Below, piece by piece: positions 31,661-43,300 of a stretch of 64,000 nucleotides of DNA. The translations under genes were made by a program, and so were the position numbers. Under the pieces are notes generated by a model. That model was not told where the DNA came from, made no database searches, and saw nothing but the letters and a program-made list of their open reading frames with translations. Each line of letters starts with the position of its first letter. Positions within the stretch are counted from its first letter, which is position 1. Where the stretch lies: positions 56,670,312 through 56,734,311 of the forward strand of contig OZ024870.1 in assembly GCA_964017185.1 (NCBI GenBank), in the 5' to 3' direction. This DNA is from Rugalucina vietnamica (taxonomy: Eukaryota > Mollusca > Bivalvia > Lucinida > Lucinidae).

Positions 31661-33664
31661 AATATAACAAACTACCGAGTTGGAAAGGATCTATGACGGT
31701 GGTAATGGGAGCCATAATGTATAGCTGCCTCAGATTTTGATAAAATTAATGTAGGTCAAATGCTTCTGTTTTTGTATACATGTTTGCTGGTAGTCCATAG
31801 TTTATGATATTGGATTGAGGTTCTTGTTTCTAAAGAAGTACTGCTTTATTTTTGGGTTAAAATGGGCATATTTTGTATTAAACATGTAGAAAAAAAAGAA
31901 AAGTATTTATTTAACATTGCCCCCCCCCCCCCCGAGTCCCAAGAAATCCCTTTGAATATGAATGTATTGTCATATTATACATGATATATGTGAATGGCGT
32001 TCTGGACTGTTTTCCTATTTTTTTTTAAATAAAAATGTATTAACTTTAAAATCAACAACTTTTCAGTCAGGTCGGTACTGTCTAGGTATTAGCCAGTACC
32101 ATGGGAACGTAAAATGTCTTTGTTATTGGTACAACACAGCGACGTTAAGTTTCAAATCACCAACTTTAAGGGTGTTTACTCAATAATTTTCCATTCATTC
32201 TCAAAAAAACTACATTTGCTATATCACATTAGGCATCAAAACAAGAATCTTTCAGTTCTTTAATGAAAGTGAATCTAAATAGAGGCCCTGGGTTTGATCC
32301 AATCGGGGGAGCCGTGCTGTGCCTGCGACACACTACCCCCCCTCCCCCCCCCCCCCCCCCCCCCAGAGTACTTGGTACAAGAAGTAATACGTGGCTCAAT
32401 CCCAAAAAGATTAAAAAAAACTGTTCCTATTAAAGGATGCTCGGCCATAATCTAATCGAATCAAAAATAATTTTATGATTATAATCACTTCGACAGAACC
32501 ATTATACTGAAACGAGACACATGTAAGACAAGCCAAGTTCTGTTTGCGGGTGTGCCTAGAGTTTTTTTCTCTGGGTTCTCATGTTTTCGTCCACCTACTG
32601 ATTGGTCAATCTCATACGAGCTGAAATAATCTTGAAAGGGACATTAAAGCGAATCAGAAAAATAAATACATTGAAGGCCGTGTTGTAACAGGTTTATTCG
32701 TAATATTCATGCAAGGTTGCTCAGTGTGCCCAAGTTTTGTCACAATCGGCTGTGCCTGGAGAAAATGTTTTTGGTTAAGATTGAACTCTAATCAAGCTAT
32801 GCAACACATAGAAGATGGATTGAAGTTATGTTCATTAATGACACAATTCTGAGTAGCTGGCTGGTCATCGCTGGTTTGGGTATAAGATTTTGCATATGAC
32901 AGATAGCAGGTTTTCATATGAGTTAACAGTGCCTTGTATAATGTTTGGTAGTACTTAGACAATAATATTATACAGGTAACTGTTAAAGGTTTGCACCCAA
33001 ATTGTTGACGTTGTAATATTTCAATTTTATTTCAATGGCATTGTGCATGTTTATCGCACTTTACACAGTGTTGCACGCACAAAATATGATACAATAGTGG
33101 AAATGAAGGACTACAAGCAAGGAAAAGCGAAAAATAAAATTTTTCTCACATATGAAATTTTGATTTCCACCCCCGCTAAAATCGCCTTTTTTACACTATT
33201 TGGAGGAAATAGTCAAAACGTTTAATAGTTATAGGTTCAGAATACATTGGGCTTTTGCCCTAATCATGGAATACTACCACCAGAACCTTTGAGACATTGT
33301 TATGGTATTTTGAAAACGAGGCATAAAACCCCCAAGAACGTCACAGATTCTTTGCATGTCTATTTATATCATAGCGTCACAGAGTCACGGAGGACTTAGT
33401 GAATGTTAGACTCAGGTATTTTTTATGATATAGAGTATCAATAATTATTGCAAATAGGTAAAGGTCAATCCAAGGTAATCTTTTCAAATTTTCTGTTCGA
33501 TTGATGTTCGGAAAATCTGTAGTATTTCAACACATTTTATCTCTGATGATTTCTATCCATCCATCCGTCTGAGTGCAGCATTAAGAACACCAAAACTGGT
33601 GTAAAACGTAATCGAATGCAAATTATTTTAAAATCAAGTCTGGGGCATTAATCTTCTCTGAAAT
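31661..33664. other. No gene seen; two poly-C tracts
   Basis: Poly-C runs occur at 31920-31933 and at 32337-32364 (interrupted once by T). Otherwise short frames only, no recognised repeats. Confidence 0.5.
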
Positions 33665-33899
33665 GAGCCGCGCCATGAGAAAACCGGAGTTTTGCCTATG
33701 CGAATACAAAGGCGCAGATCAGCTGTGCAGTAACTGCACAGCTGATCAGCGCCTTTGTTTTTGCCACACGGATAGTATAATTCCTCCTGTACCTATACAC
33801 AAAATGTCAAGATTCTAGCTTTCTTATGTGACAGCACAGACCGGTTTATGTCGGACCTGGTCGGAAACCCCGAAGACGGGTTTTCTCGCGTCGCGGGTC
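33665..33899 (-). mobile_element. Palindromic MITE family 2, copy 2
   Basis: Starts GAGCCGCGCCATGAGAAAAC and ends TTTTCTCGCGTCGCGGGTC. The central stem is exceptionally regular: AGATCAGCTGTGCAGTAACT then GCACAGCTGATCAGCGCC. Reverse orientation relative to copy 1. Confidence 0.83.
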
Positions 33900-35203
33900 A
33901 AATAAGATAAGCCCCGGATTTAGACAATTTCTTATGAGGTTTGAGAAATTGATTTAGAAGAAATTGGATCCGAATCGGAACTTAACATGCAGCAAGTAGT
34001 ATAGTTGTGCATGTTCGTGTGAATTCTATAATAAAAATGTGTAGAAAGAAAATTAGGGTTTTAAGCAGGAAACCTGTTTGACTGTGTTTGATCGGTTTGA
34101 TATAATGATAATTCCGCGATTAACTGCTAAGACCGTTAGGGACGGTGGGTTATCCAAGTAATACTGGTTCTTTGGGGGAGAATCCGGTAGTCAGATTACC
34201 AGAACACAGTACACAAAGTTCTTCCACTACTCACAGACATGCGCCATTCTTGAATAATATCGGGAAAGGGAAGATTTATGAACTAACCGTCACGAAGGAA
34301 ATGCATCAGACGTTGAACACGAACTAGGCGAAAGTTTAAGTGCATGAGGCTGATTTGGCAATTAGATCACTAGCTACAGACGCATACTATTAAAGGGTTC
34401 ATAAGATTGTTTTGTTTTGCATCAGGCTCTGCATATTCCGTACATGCAATTATCTGTATCGTAATGTATATATAAGCATTTGTTTCGAATTCTTGATTGT
34501 CCCAAGTACACTACAGAGCGGCATGTATAAAATTCTTATATAAAGCGAAGATTAATGGCGTCCAAACAATTAAGTTTATATGAGCCGTGCTACGCACAAC
34601 TCGTATTATTGCACGGAAACAATTACGCTGTGCTAGTTAAAAGACGGCTGATCAGTTTCTTCGATTTATTCTTCGCCTTTATCCGAAATGAGAATCTTCT
34701 ATGCACTTTCTGTAGCTGTTAATTTAGATTTGTATAGATTAGGATACATGTATAAACAGGCTTCGATACGGATACAAGCTTGACACGGCTTACATAGTTG
34801 GGTCCTTCAAAGTGCGTTTCAGTGTAGAGTAACGCATGATAAAGCTCAGCAGAAAACAACCATCGACCATAAAAACGATAACGCTAATGGAATAATCAAC
34901 ATTGTGAAACAAAATGTCAACGAGATTGCCAGATTGCAGAAGGACTAGAAGGAAGATTAATAGAAGGTCCAATGATTTTTTTACCCTAGAATTATCCAAT
35001 GCAGGCTCCTTTAAAGTGGCATTAAATCTTTGTTTGTTTTCTGTGTTATATTCTGATTCTTATTTTGTGCTTTACTTTTATGTTATCCTCTTGCACGTAC
35101 CAAATTAGCTTATGTTTTTTTTTAAGTGAAATCTACTAGCCTGTAAGACTGTAGATCCAAATTCATAAACAAAATGACAAAATTCTAAGTTACGGGATAA
35201 AAT
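33900..35203. other. No gene seen
   Basis: Short frames only (60-69 codons, no domain). No repeat recognised. Confidence 0.5.
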
Positions 35204-35327
35204 CATCAGGAAAACATGTCCATGAAAATATAACCCATTAAATCCCACTTTTATACAGTAAAACTGGGGCATGCAGGAATATACCTATTTTCTCATTTTT
35301 GCCCCAAAACATAGATTGTGGGTATTT
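35204..35327 (+). mobile_element. Palindromic MITE family 1, copy 4 (left half only)
   Basis: Begins CATCAGGAAAACATGTCC and runs through ACATAGATTGTGGGTA, then stops before the GC-rich centre. The right half is missing, so this is a truncated copy. Confidence 0.78.
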
Positions 35328-35412
35328 GTATAATAGGGCAAATAGGTTACTGTATAGGCGGCAACTTTAATATTCATATCTGGGCCTGATCGGCTTGTCC
35401 ATCTGTTCAAGT

Positions 35413-37985
35413 AGGTAGATTATAGACCAGAGGACCAATGGTCCTGTAAACGCTCACCTGAAACCCCGAGATATATACCAATAAACTTGTTTGACTAGAA
35501 TGGTAATGTACATGTATATAACCCCAGGGCCGGGTCAGAGCAACCCCTGGAGTCAATTTCTTTTTGAAAACATAAAACCTCAGTCCATTTGCCAATTTAC
35601 TGCAAATTTTGCCCTTCAAATGACATTTAAACAATTTTCCCCATTAAAATGCATGGGCGACCTATGTTGACCTTGCCGTAAAATAGGTCAAGGTCATCCA
35701 AGGGTCACGATTTATATAAACTTTGTAGAGCTCCATTGCCTGATGCTTCATGCCAAGTTTCAAAATCATAGGCCTTCTGGTTCTGGAGAAGAAGATTTTT
35801 AAAGATTTTTGCTATTTATAGCCATGGCAGCCATCTTGGTCATGTGACCTTGACCATTTATACAAGCTTTCATTCCCACTTCCTAACAATGCTCCTCATA
35901 AAGTTTGGCTTTGATTGGCCAAGCGATTTCTGAAAAAAGATCTTTGAGTATCACTGTAATATACATGTATATTGCCCCGGGGGTGGGGGCAGACCGACCC
36001 CTGGGGTCCAAATTTTTTCAGAATCATCAATCTTAAGTCCATATGCCCATTTCCTGCAAGTTTTTCCCTACAAATGACATTTTAACAGTTCTTCCCATTA
36101 AAATGCATGAGCGACCTGTGTTGACCTTGCCGTAAAATAGGTCAAAGTCATTCCAGGGTCATGATTTATATAAACTTTGCAGAGCTCCAGTCACTGATGC
36201 TTCACACCAAGTTTCAAAATCACTGGCCTGCTGGTTCTGGAGAAAAAGATTTTTAAAGGTTTTTGCTATTTATAGCTATGGCGGCCATCTTGGTCATGTG
36301 ACCATGACTATTTATATAAACTTTCTTTCCCTCTTCCCAAGGATGCTCCATATGAAGTTTGGCTTTGATTGGCCAAGCGGTTTCAGGGGAGAAGATGTTT
36401 TATAATTATGGAAATATACATGTATACGAGGGTTGGGATTTAAGTTCGTAGACTTTGGCTACTGACTGAATATTACACCATTTATCCGATATTTGATGCA
36501 TTATTATAAAGAAACAACGTCTCCTTGTTTCGTGTTTACAATATTTTTCAAGACACTTTGCGCAGTGCTCATAAAATGGGGTCCATAGCAACCTAGGTTT
36601 CGCTACCCGGGGCACGTCGATGTTTTTAACAATTCTGAAGTTATGTGGCGTTGAAAAACACACCAATAATTATCATATTTTAAATCAAAACTCGAGCTAA
36701 ATCAGTTTAAGGCATTGCAGTATCATGTTGTTATCTCAGTTTAAATTTTTAAGCATTATGTCGACGACTTGATTTGTTATTGGAGAAAATGTATTGCCAG
36801 TCGCGCTGCTTGGAAAAGAAAAATGGCGGTAACAGGCAACGTCAAAACAACAACATTGATCAAATCTTATGTTTGATTAGCCAAAATACCTACAGAAACA
36901 TTCAAAATGATAGGGATGTGTTGTACAGTTGTGGAACAGATCATGCAGTGGTATCTTAAAATGGCATGTGAGATTTCAGATGGAGGTACTTGAATTTTAA
37001 CGATGAGAAATGCACTCGTCTATAATTAGTCTTCAAATGCTACGGCCAACATTCTTGATTTAAAACACTGATATGCATGATACGCATAGAAAGATATGTA
37101 TAAGAACTATATACTGATGATGATGATCGCAGTATTTCCACAATAATAATTCCGAAATCCCTGAATGAAATCTTGCAAATAAGTAAAGGCATGGCTTGTT
37201 GTTTGGTTACAAACAAGGCGTTTTAATGCTGACACTTATTGAAATTTGACGTAGTTTTGACGTCAGAATTTCCACGACGTGCCCTGGGTGATGAAAGGTC
37301 ATTGTGTTTAATTCATTGTTGTGCGAATACCATTTTGAGTAGAACAATGCTTTATACCTTTTATGATAGGTAAAAGAATGCATTTTAGATTATAGCATTT
37401 TAATTTCTGTGTGACAGGCATCTGATCTTTTACAAAGAAAGTCTACGAACTTAAATCCCAACCCACGTATATCCCAGGGGCAGGGGCAGACAACCCCCCC
37501 CCAGGGGCTAAAATTTTCCATTAACATTAATCTTCTGTCCATTTGCCTATTCCCAGTAAGTTTTACCCATTAAATAGCATTTTACCATTTTTCCCATTCA
37601 AATGCATTGGCGACCTAAGTTGACCTTGCCGTAAAATAGGTCAAGGTCCTCCTAGGGTCATGATTTATATAAACTATGATGGGTCCAAGTCCTCGATGCT
37701 ACATACCATATTTCGTGGAAATCGGCCCGCTGGTTCTGGAGAAGAAGATTTTTAAAGGTTTTTGCTATTTATAGCCATGGCGGCCATCTTGGTCATGTGA
37801 CCTGGACCATTTATATAAACTTTCGTTCCCCCTTCCTAAGGATGCTCCACATGAAGTTTGGCTTTGATTGGCCAAGCGGTTTCAGAGGAGAAGATCTTTA
37901 AAATTGTGAACGACGGACGACGGACGGACGACGGAGCATGGGTATACTATAAGCTCACCTGTGAGCCTTCGGCTCAGGTGAGCTA
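35413..37985 (+). repeat. Three ~455-bp tandem repeat units ending in a hairpin (family 3), split by a DNA element
   Basis: The landmark TTGACCTTGCCGTAAAATAG occurs at about 35666, 36120 and 37620. The first spacing is ~455 bp; the second is also ~455 bp once the 1041-bp element at 36427-37467 is removed. Each unit also has CTGGTTCTGGAGAA, GCCATCTTGGTCATGTGACC and TTTGGCTTTGATTGGCCAAG. The last unit ends with GGACGACGG repeats and a hairpin, AGCTCACCTG...CAGGTGAGCT, at 37952-37984. No protein is encoded. Confidence 0.82.
36427..37467 (+). mobile_element. TA-flanked DNA element, family M1 (1041 bp)
   Basis: Terminal inverted repeats of about 28 bp start CGAGGGTTGGGATTTAAGTT and continue CGTAGACTTT (CGTGGG... 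at the other end). They are flanked by TA on each side, and the element sits inside a tandem repeat whose neighbouring unit junction lacks it. Subterminal inverted motifs around GTGCCC(C/T)GGGT occur near 36608 and 37279. The ends and TA target fit Tc1/mariner-type mobilisation. No transposase frame is seen, so it is non-autonomous. A same-family copy lies inverted at 59998-60943. Confidence 0.85.
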
Positions 37986-38773
37986 AAAAGTCGAACTCAG
38001 CCAGCCTGGACCGCTGTCACACATTAACCGTTAGAAATCAGCTACCTTTATTTTGTCCAGTCCAGTGTTAGACGAATTCCATTCTTTTTTAACGGAAAAC
38101 ATGTGAGTTGTGAATCTTTTAACTGTAGACATTTAGCTTTTTCCTAAGGTAGACCATACCCAATAACGTGTTATGAGGAAACGCCCATACAGTGACCTAT
38201 TTGCCGAATTATACTCGTTAGAACCGCCTCGGTGTGTTTTCGTTATGAGGTAGCGGATATGGACATACAAGTTTGTTTCTCGCCTTCAACTTTAAACCTG
38301 CACATCAGGCAAAATCGTCTCCCTTAAAGTATATATTATTTGCCGTACATGTATGTGTACATGTACGTGAAAAGTAATGTAATTTGAGTTATTCATTGAC
38401 ATGGAACATGCATCATTACTATTTTCGCAAAGATTGGTGACACTTTAAAGACTATGTTTAAGTAATTCTATAACTAAAACAGAGGGCGTAATATATAGAA
38501 TAAAACATACAGTGCTTGTCAGATGTCAGATAAAGCAAACAGAAAAAATCGTGGAAGCACTCTTGTCGTCTAAAAAGTTTCATTTTGTAAAGCCTGATTG
38601 ACATCGAAATTGAAATTAAGTGCAGGAATAATCTCAATTTCAAATTCCAGTTTTCAAATAAGTTCAAATCGAGCCTGCCATGCTCGATAACGCCACTCAC
38701 TGCCGTCAAATAGCTACAGATCTGTATGTGAGCCAAGACCGAAGTCTTGGAGAAAAAGGCCTTTTTTTCTATT
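37986..38773. other. No gene seen
   Basis: Contains a small residue of MITE family 1 centre (TTAGAACCGCCTCGG near 38218). Otherwise short frames without domains. Confidence 0.5.
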
Positions 38774-39143
38774 CACCATCTTCCAGAAACTGCATTTTTC
38801 AAAATCTCACTTTGCTGAAAAAAAAATTGGTTATTTTTCATTATAACTGGACCAAACCCAAAAATAATGTATGCATAGCTGAGCGGCAAACTCTTAAAAA
38901 ATTTCAACAGATTTGCTTGATGTTCAACTTTAAGGTGCTTGGATTACATGTACCTTTCTTGCACTTGTAAAATGCCTATTCAAAAGCATGTTTGGTCATA
39001 ACTATTTAATAAGTGAACCGATTGTCAATATGTGTTCGCACTTTTTACGACTTTCGGGTTGCAAAAAGATGACATGGTCATATTTTTCTTTTGGTGTTTC
39101 AGAAAAGTGAGATTTTGAAAATTCCAGTTTATGAAAGATGGTG
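38774..39143. mobile_element. Small inverted-repeat element, ~370 bp
   Basis: Arms 38774-38820 and 39097-39143 are inverted copies (CACCATCTTCCAGAAACTGC on the left, GATTTTGAAAATTCCAGTTT on the right). About 275 bp lie between them with no coding content. The family is unknown and no other copy was recognised here. Confidence 0.6.
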
Positions 39144-39363
39144 TACAGAAGTTTAGATTTTTAAGGCTGCACACCGATCGAAATGCATGGTGTTGCCATG
39201 TCTATACACTTTTTAAAGTCGTTGTCTTATTACGAAAAATGAATGAATACAAATTAAAATAGCGAATGACGCAATCAGACCTGAACCAAAATAATCAAGA
39301 TGCGAAACAACCAAACAAAATAGATATATACAAATTCAAGCAAATTAAACAAAATAAATAGTT

Positions 39364-40191
39364 TGTTATGTATGACTGTTACTTGTTGAAAGATGTGCAT
39401 TCAGTACTGGTAAACTTCCCAAGGGAGTATGCCCAGGAAAGTATGATGTTATACATATGATGTTTACTTGTTTGTCCTTAGCAATTATTTACTTTTAGTG
39501 TCCCAGATATTGGACATAAACAGGTTGTTTACTTCAGAATTTTCTGGAAATTTCAAATTGTTCTTTGACGGAAAAGTCCGGAAAAATCTGGAAGAACCAA
39601 AGATGTAGAATCTTCTAGAAAAATCTTTTTTATGTCAAAAGAATATTGTGTAATTTTCTGGAAGGATAATGGCCTCTCTAGAATATTCCAAAACATTAAA
39701 TTTTGGTAAACAACTTGTTATTTTTAGTATATGATATCATAGAATTTGCTGGAAGAATCCTGAATGTTCCTCAGTGCTATATAAGGGCTACAAATTTTCA
39801 TAAGGACAATCTTTGGGTACTGTTACTATTAAGAAGTCAAAATCTATCTTACTGGAATTTAAACTTATTCTTGGATTACTTTGTGATATTCGATTCTGGA
39901 TTGGGACATAGTGCTATTTTGAAACAAACTTTAATTCTTGGGATCAGAAACTGATACAGACTTGTGTTAAAAAATTCTGAGGGACATTCAGACATTCTTT
40001 AAGGGAATTAACATCTTGAAAGGTATTGTACATTCATTTTTGTTTGATTGTATATATGCTTTTGATTGTTTCACATGTAATTACTTGTTAAATCACTTCT
40101 AAATAAATTTGTTAAATTTTAAACAAAGCTTGTTGCTGGCTAACCAACTTGTTGGTTTCCTTAATCTTCTAGTTACGCCTGGCACGTAACA
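39364..40191 (+). repeat. 5' LTR of second Gmr1-type element
   Basis: 828 bp, TGTTATG...GTAACA. TATATAAG at 39779-39786 is a good TATA box, and AATAAA at 40102-40107 is the likely polyadenylation signal. An 83-codon frame inside is not coding: it is repeated unchanged in the 3' LTR and has no domain. Confidence 0.93.
39779..39786 (+). promoter_or_regulatory. LTR TATA box
   Basis: TATATAAG, 415 bases into the LTR, present at the same offset in the 3' LTR (45871). It is placed to start transcription upstream of the AATAAA at 40102-40107. Confidence 0.65.
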
Positions 40192-40193
40192 GA

Positions 40194-40215
40194 ATTGGGG
40201 GCTCGAGTCCGGGAT
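40194..40215 (+). promoter_or_regulatory. Primer-binding site, tRNA-Pro-like with a 2-base insertion
   Basis: Two bases after the LTR end, the sequence contains TTGGGGGCTCG, then AG, then TCCGGGATTG. Without the AG it would match the classic tRNA-Pro primer site used by gammaretroviruses. The extra two bases may reflect the host tRNA or a mutation. Confidence 0.6.
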
Positions 40216-40304
40216 TGAAATTTATTGTGCACCAAATTTATTTAAAATTCTAAAGTATCTTCACTGTTTGCTGTTTAAATAGCTTAAGCCAGCAAAAAGC
40301 AACA

Positions 40305-43300
40305 ATGTCATTCAAACTAAGTGACTTTATTGCTGGGCCTTCTCAGGAGCTGTTAGATAAGGCCAAAAAGAGTGACCTCTTAGACATAGCTGATCATTAT
40401 GGGTTGTCAAATATCAAGACTTCCATGTTAAAACATGAAATTAAGAACATTTTGATTCAGTTTTTTGTTGACGAGGAAATTTTTGATTCCTCGGCTACTT
40501 CTCAGATACTAGTCACTCAGACTGACTTGCAGTTGAGGGAACTAGAAATCAAAAGACAAATTGAGATGGAAAAACTAAAATTTGAGTATGAAGAAAGAAT
40601 AAGGTTGGAAACTTTAGAACGGGATGAAAGAATAAGGGCAGAAAAGGCCGAAAGGGAAGAAAGAATAAGATTGGAAACTTTAGAACGGGAAGAAAGAATG
40701 CATTAACAAAAGTTAGAAATGGAAGAACGAGAGAAGGAAAAACAAAGAGAATTAGAACGAGAAAAAATTGAGTTAGAAAAAGAAAAATTAGAAAGAGAAG
40801 AAAGGCTTGAAAAAGAAAAATTAGAACGAGAAGAACGGCTCGAAATTGAAAAAGAAAAATTGAGATTTGAAAATGAAGAAAAAGAAAGAGAAAGGCTATT
40901 TCAGTTAAGAATCAAAGAAATTGAATTTAATGAAAAATCAAAATCAAAATCTTTATCTTCAGACACAAGCAAAATATTTGATGTAACAAAACACATCCGA
41001 CTCGTTCCTCCAATTCAAGAAAAAGAGGTTGATAAATATTTTCTACATTTTGAGAAGGTAGCAGAAAACTTGAAATGGCCAAAAGAGCATTGGACCTTGC
41101 TTTTGCAAAGTGTTGTAATTGGTAAAGGTCGAGAAATTTACACTCAGCTTTCTCTTGAGCAAAGCTCAGATTATGATACAGTAAAGGAATTTATTCTTAA
41201 GGCTTATGAGCTGGTCCCTGAGGCATACAGGCAGAAATTTAGAGACTGTAGAAAAGAACATGACCAGACTCATGTTGAGTTTGCTAGAACAAAAGAGCAA
41301 CTATTTGATAGATGGTGTTCTTCAAAGAAAGTAGGTTCTGATCATGCAAAGCTAAGGCAGCTCATGCTTGTTGAAGAATTCAAACGGTGCATAAATTCTG
41401 ATGTTAAGGCTTTCTTGAACGAAAGAGAAGTTGAAAACTTGGAAACAGCAGCACGTTTAGCTGATGGCTATGCTTTGACTCATAAGGCTTCATTTGTCAA
41501 CAAGCCATATCCTAGGAAACCATATAACCCTCAATCAAAGCAAATTACCCCTCAGTCAAAACCATATTCCCCTCAGTCCGGTCCCAAAGTCAATCCCAGT
41601 AATCCAACTGACAATTCCAGTCCAAAACCCAAATTTTCTAGTGAAAACAAAGGACAAAATCCCTTATCCCAGCCAATTTGTAATTATTGTAAGAAAACTG
41701 GCCACATTATTTCTGAATGTTTGGCACTGAAACGAAAGAAAGAAAGAGAAAATATAGATAGCGCTAAACCGACAGGCCTCACCTCCTTAAAGGCTAAACC
41801 ACAGTCTTGTATCCAGGAAGAAAACCCTATACTGACCAGAACTTGTAAAGAGTCAGTCTCTGAGGATTCTATTATGGAGATTTATGAACCATTCTTATCA
41901 GATGGTTTTGTGTCACTAAACAGTGACTCTGCCCAGTCTACCCCTATCAAAATCTTACGAGATACCGGAGCTTCTCAATCCCTTATCTTGGCAGATACCT
42001 TGCCATTTTCCGAGAAGTCTTCTTCTGGGACAAGTGTCCTTATCCAGGGCGTAGAGTGTGGATTTGTTAATGTACCGCTCCATAATATCTATTTGTCCTC
42101 AGACTTAGTTAAAGGTCCCGTGGCTGTAGGTATTAGACCTTCCTTACCCTTTAAAGGTATTCATTTGCTGTTAGGCAATGATTTGGCAGGAGATAAGGTT
42201 GTGGTAAACCCACTTTTGACCAGCACACCATGTGTTGATCAACCGCCTTATCCCATTGAGCAGGAAATTCCTGACCTTTACCCTTCTTGTGCTGTTACTA
42301 GGGCAATGGCTAAGAAAGCCAAATTATATGATGGGATGCAGGACATAAATTTAACTGACACTTTGATAGGTCAGTCCTTTAATAAAGAGATTTCAACATC
42401 TCTTTCCCCTAGTCAGTCTGATATTCAGAATGACCCTAGCAATCCAAGGTCAGGGTCAGAAAATGACCTTTCACCTTCCAACTCAAATGACCAAGGTCAT
42501 GACCAGCTGTCAAGGTCACAGCTTTGTAAAGAACAACACAGTGATCCTGAGATCTCGCCTTTATTTGAAAGGGCTTTTAATGAAAATGAAATATCCCAGG
42601 TTCCTGTTTGCTATTATGTCAAAAATGGCATTTTGATGAGAAAATGGCGTCCTCCGGATGTCTCCGCAGCAGATGAGTGGACTGTTAACCACCAAATTGT
42701 GGTTCCTAGGGTTTATCGCCCTGAAATCTTAAACTTGGCTCATGAAACACCCATGTCAGGCCATTTAGGTGTAAATAAGACCTATCACAAGATTCTAAAT
42801 CATTTCTACTGGCCAGGATTAAAATCTGATATTTCACAGCATTGCAAATCCTGCCACACTTGTCAAATGGTAGGAAAGCCCAATCAGACCATTCCAAAAG
42901 CTCAATTGCAGCCCATTCCTGCCTTTGATGAACCTTTCAGCAGAGTGATTATTGATTGTGTAGGTCCCTTACCCAAAACAAAGAAAGGTTGTGAATATCT
43001 TCTGACCATAATGTGTGCTTCAACTCGCTTTCCTGAAGCTATCCCACTCAGAAATATCAAGGCTAAAACAATAGTTAATGCACTTGTGAAGTTCTTCACA
43101 TTTGTAGGCCTCCCAAAATCTATCCAGTCAGACCAGGGCTCAAATTTTATGTCAGGAATTTTTCAGCAAGTCATGTACGAACTTGGAATTAAGCAATACA
43201 AGTCATCGGCTTACCACCCTGAAAGCCAAGGTGCCTTAGAAAGATTCCATCAAACTTTGAAAAACATGATCAGATCTTACTGCTTTGACACTGAAAAAGA

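Noticed and set aside
39703..39954. 83-codon frame in the LTR, repeated at 45796-46047
   Set aside because: It spans the TATA box of the LTR, is identical only because the LTR is duplicated, and has no family signature.
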